Assembly (NCBI GenBank): GCA_930633495.1
Contig: CAKNFJ010000001.1
Span: 4,549,001 to 4,613,000, forward strand
Reading direction: 5' to 3'
Source: Hyphomicrobiales bacterium
GTDB taxonomy: Bacteria; Pseudomonadota; Alphaproteobacteria; Rhizobiales; Beijerinckiaceae
DNA length: 64,000 nucleotides
The first letter of the stretch is position 1, and each line of letters starts with the position of its first letter. Below, in pieces: positions 63,531 through 64,000 of the stretch. A model generated the notes under the pieces. The model had not been told where the DNA came from, searched no databases, and was given only the letters and a program-made list of their open reading frames with translations. The position numbers and the translations under genes were made by a program.

Positions 63531-64000
63531 ATGATCTTCACCGACATCGCGACGCGGACCTACAATCATGGCTGGCGGCTCGACCCGATCATCCGCAGCC
63601 TGCTCGACACCGATTTCTACAAGCTCCTGATGCTGCAGATGATCCGGGTCTTCCACCCGGAGGTGCAGGTCACTTTCTCGCTGATCAATCGCTCGAAGCA
63701 TATCCGCCTCGGCGACATCGTCGACGAGGGCGAGCTGAGGGCGCAGCTCGACCATGCCCGCTCGCTGCGCTTCACCAAGAACGAGTTGATCTGGCTGGCC
63801 GGCAACAGCTTCTACGGCAAGACCCAGATGTTCTCGCCGGATTTCATGGCCTGGCTCGCCGATTTCCAGTTGCCCGATTACGACCTACGCAAGGTCGATG
63901 GCCAGTACGAACTGCATTTCGAAGGGCCCTGGACCCATACCACGATGTGGGAGGTGCCGGCGCTAGCGATCGTCAACGAGCTTAGGGCGCGCCGGGTCAT
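63531..64000 (+). CDS. pncB: Nicotinate phosphoribosyltransferase, N-terminal part (cut by window edge)
   Basis: The frame starts at ATG 63531 and is open to the window end (about 156 residues). [44 protein letters not shown] and [20 protein letters not shown] match the N-terminal half of PncB, which makes nicotinate mononucleotide from nicotinate, PRPP and ATP in the NAD salvage pathway. The catalytic His region appears near the end of the visible part. It starts 74 bases after the TRAP permease gene. Confidence 0.92.
   Translation, partial: MIFTDIATRTYNHGWRLDPIIRSLLDTDFYKLLMLQMIRVFHPEVQVTFSLINRSKHIRLGDIVDEGELRAQLDHARSLRFTKNELIWLAGNSFYGKTQMFSPDFMAWLADFQLPDYDLRKVDGQYELHFEGPWTHTTMWEVPALAIVNELRARRV

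Overview
The window is a 64 kb stretch of a high-GC alphaproteobacterial chromosome. The MucR/Ros regulator, the small proteins with an 'AANDNAP'-type segment, the many ABC, TRAP and TTT solute-binding proteins and the GntR/FCD regulators point to the Hyphomicrobiales. The gene mix looks like a Bosea-type soil or plant-associated genus, but that genus is inference. Two tRNA genes (Tyr-GTA, Gly-TCC) and a housekeeping rRNA methyltransferase show that this is core chromosome with accessory metabolic islands. Most genes have high GC. A 2.4 kb segment (about 6.1-8.5 kb) is strikingly AT-rich and gene-poor.

Layout. 0-0.8 kb: C-terminal part of a thiamine-diphosphate enzyme. 1.0-6.1 kb (minus): a siderophore uptake unit of AraC regulator, TonB-dependent receptor, RhtX/FptX-like permease and a small unknown protein. 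6.1-8.5 kb: AT-rich region with a small membrane protein, mucR and a decayed ORF. 8.5-14.2 kb (plus): a heme operon of TonB-dependent heme receptor, HmuS-like protein, ChaN-like protein and an SbmA/YddA-type fused ABC transporter. 14.6-18.6 kb: an MHS-type transporter with a large inserted loop, a secreted protein, an RlmB-like methyltransferase and a small P-loop ATPase. 18.8 kb: tRNA-Tyr. 19.0-22.5 kb (minus): a complete hydantoin operon (N-carbamoylase, racemase, hydantoinase). A 25-unit AG microsatellite lies upstream of it. 22.8-24.0 kb: two unknown proteins. 24.3-28.0 kb (plus): a LysR regulator and two cytosine-deaminase-like amidohydrolases, one with a Tat signal.

28.0-38.1 kb (minus) is a long one-directional block: DHDPS-family lyase, 3-hydroxyanthranilate 3,4-dioxygenase, branched-chain-type ABC transporter (binding protein, two permeases, two ATPases), a RidA-like/kynurenine-formamidase-like fusion, L-aspartate dehydrogenase and aldehyde dehydrogenase. 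It looks like uptake and catabolism of an aminoaromatic, kynurenine-like or amide compound. 38.4-45.1 kb: an AapJ-like binding protein, an L,D-transpeptidase, a lipoprotein, a membrane alpha/beta hydrolase, a small membrane protein, a WcaJ-like polysaccharide initiator and a VanZ-like protein.

45.3-56.4 kb holds two parallel acid-utilisation modules, each with a GntR/FCD regulator, an IlvD/Edd dehydratase and an orphan TctC-type binding protein. One also carries a DHDPS-family aldolase and an Asp/Glu-racemase-like enzyme, the other a lambda-crystallin-like dehydrogenase. Perfect palindromes sit in both divergent regulator/target gaps. 56.7-64 kb: a DUF900 lipoprotein, tRNA-Gly, a proline-racemase-superfamily enzyme with a Ser/Cys catalytic pair, a RidA protein, glpD, a fused DctQM TRAP permease and the start of pncB (nicotinate phosphoribosyltransferase).

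The observations most worth following are the heme operon with an SbmA-like ABC protein in place of a canonical HmuTUV importer, a hairpin masking the Shine-Dalgarno of its receptor, and the RidA-hydrolase fusion inside the 3-hydroxyanthranilate/ABC-transporter block.
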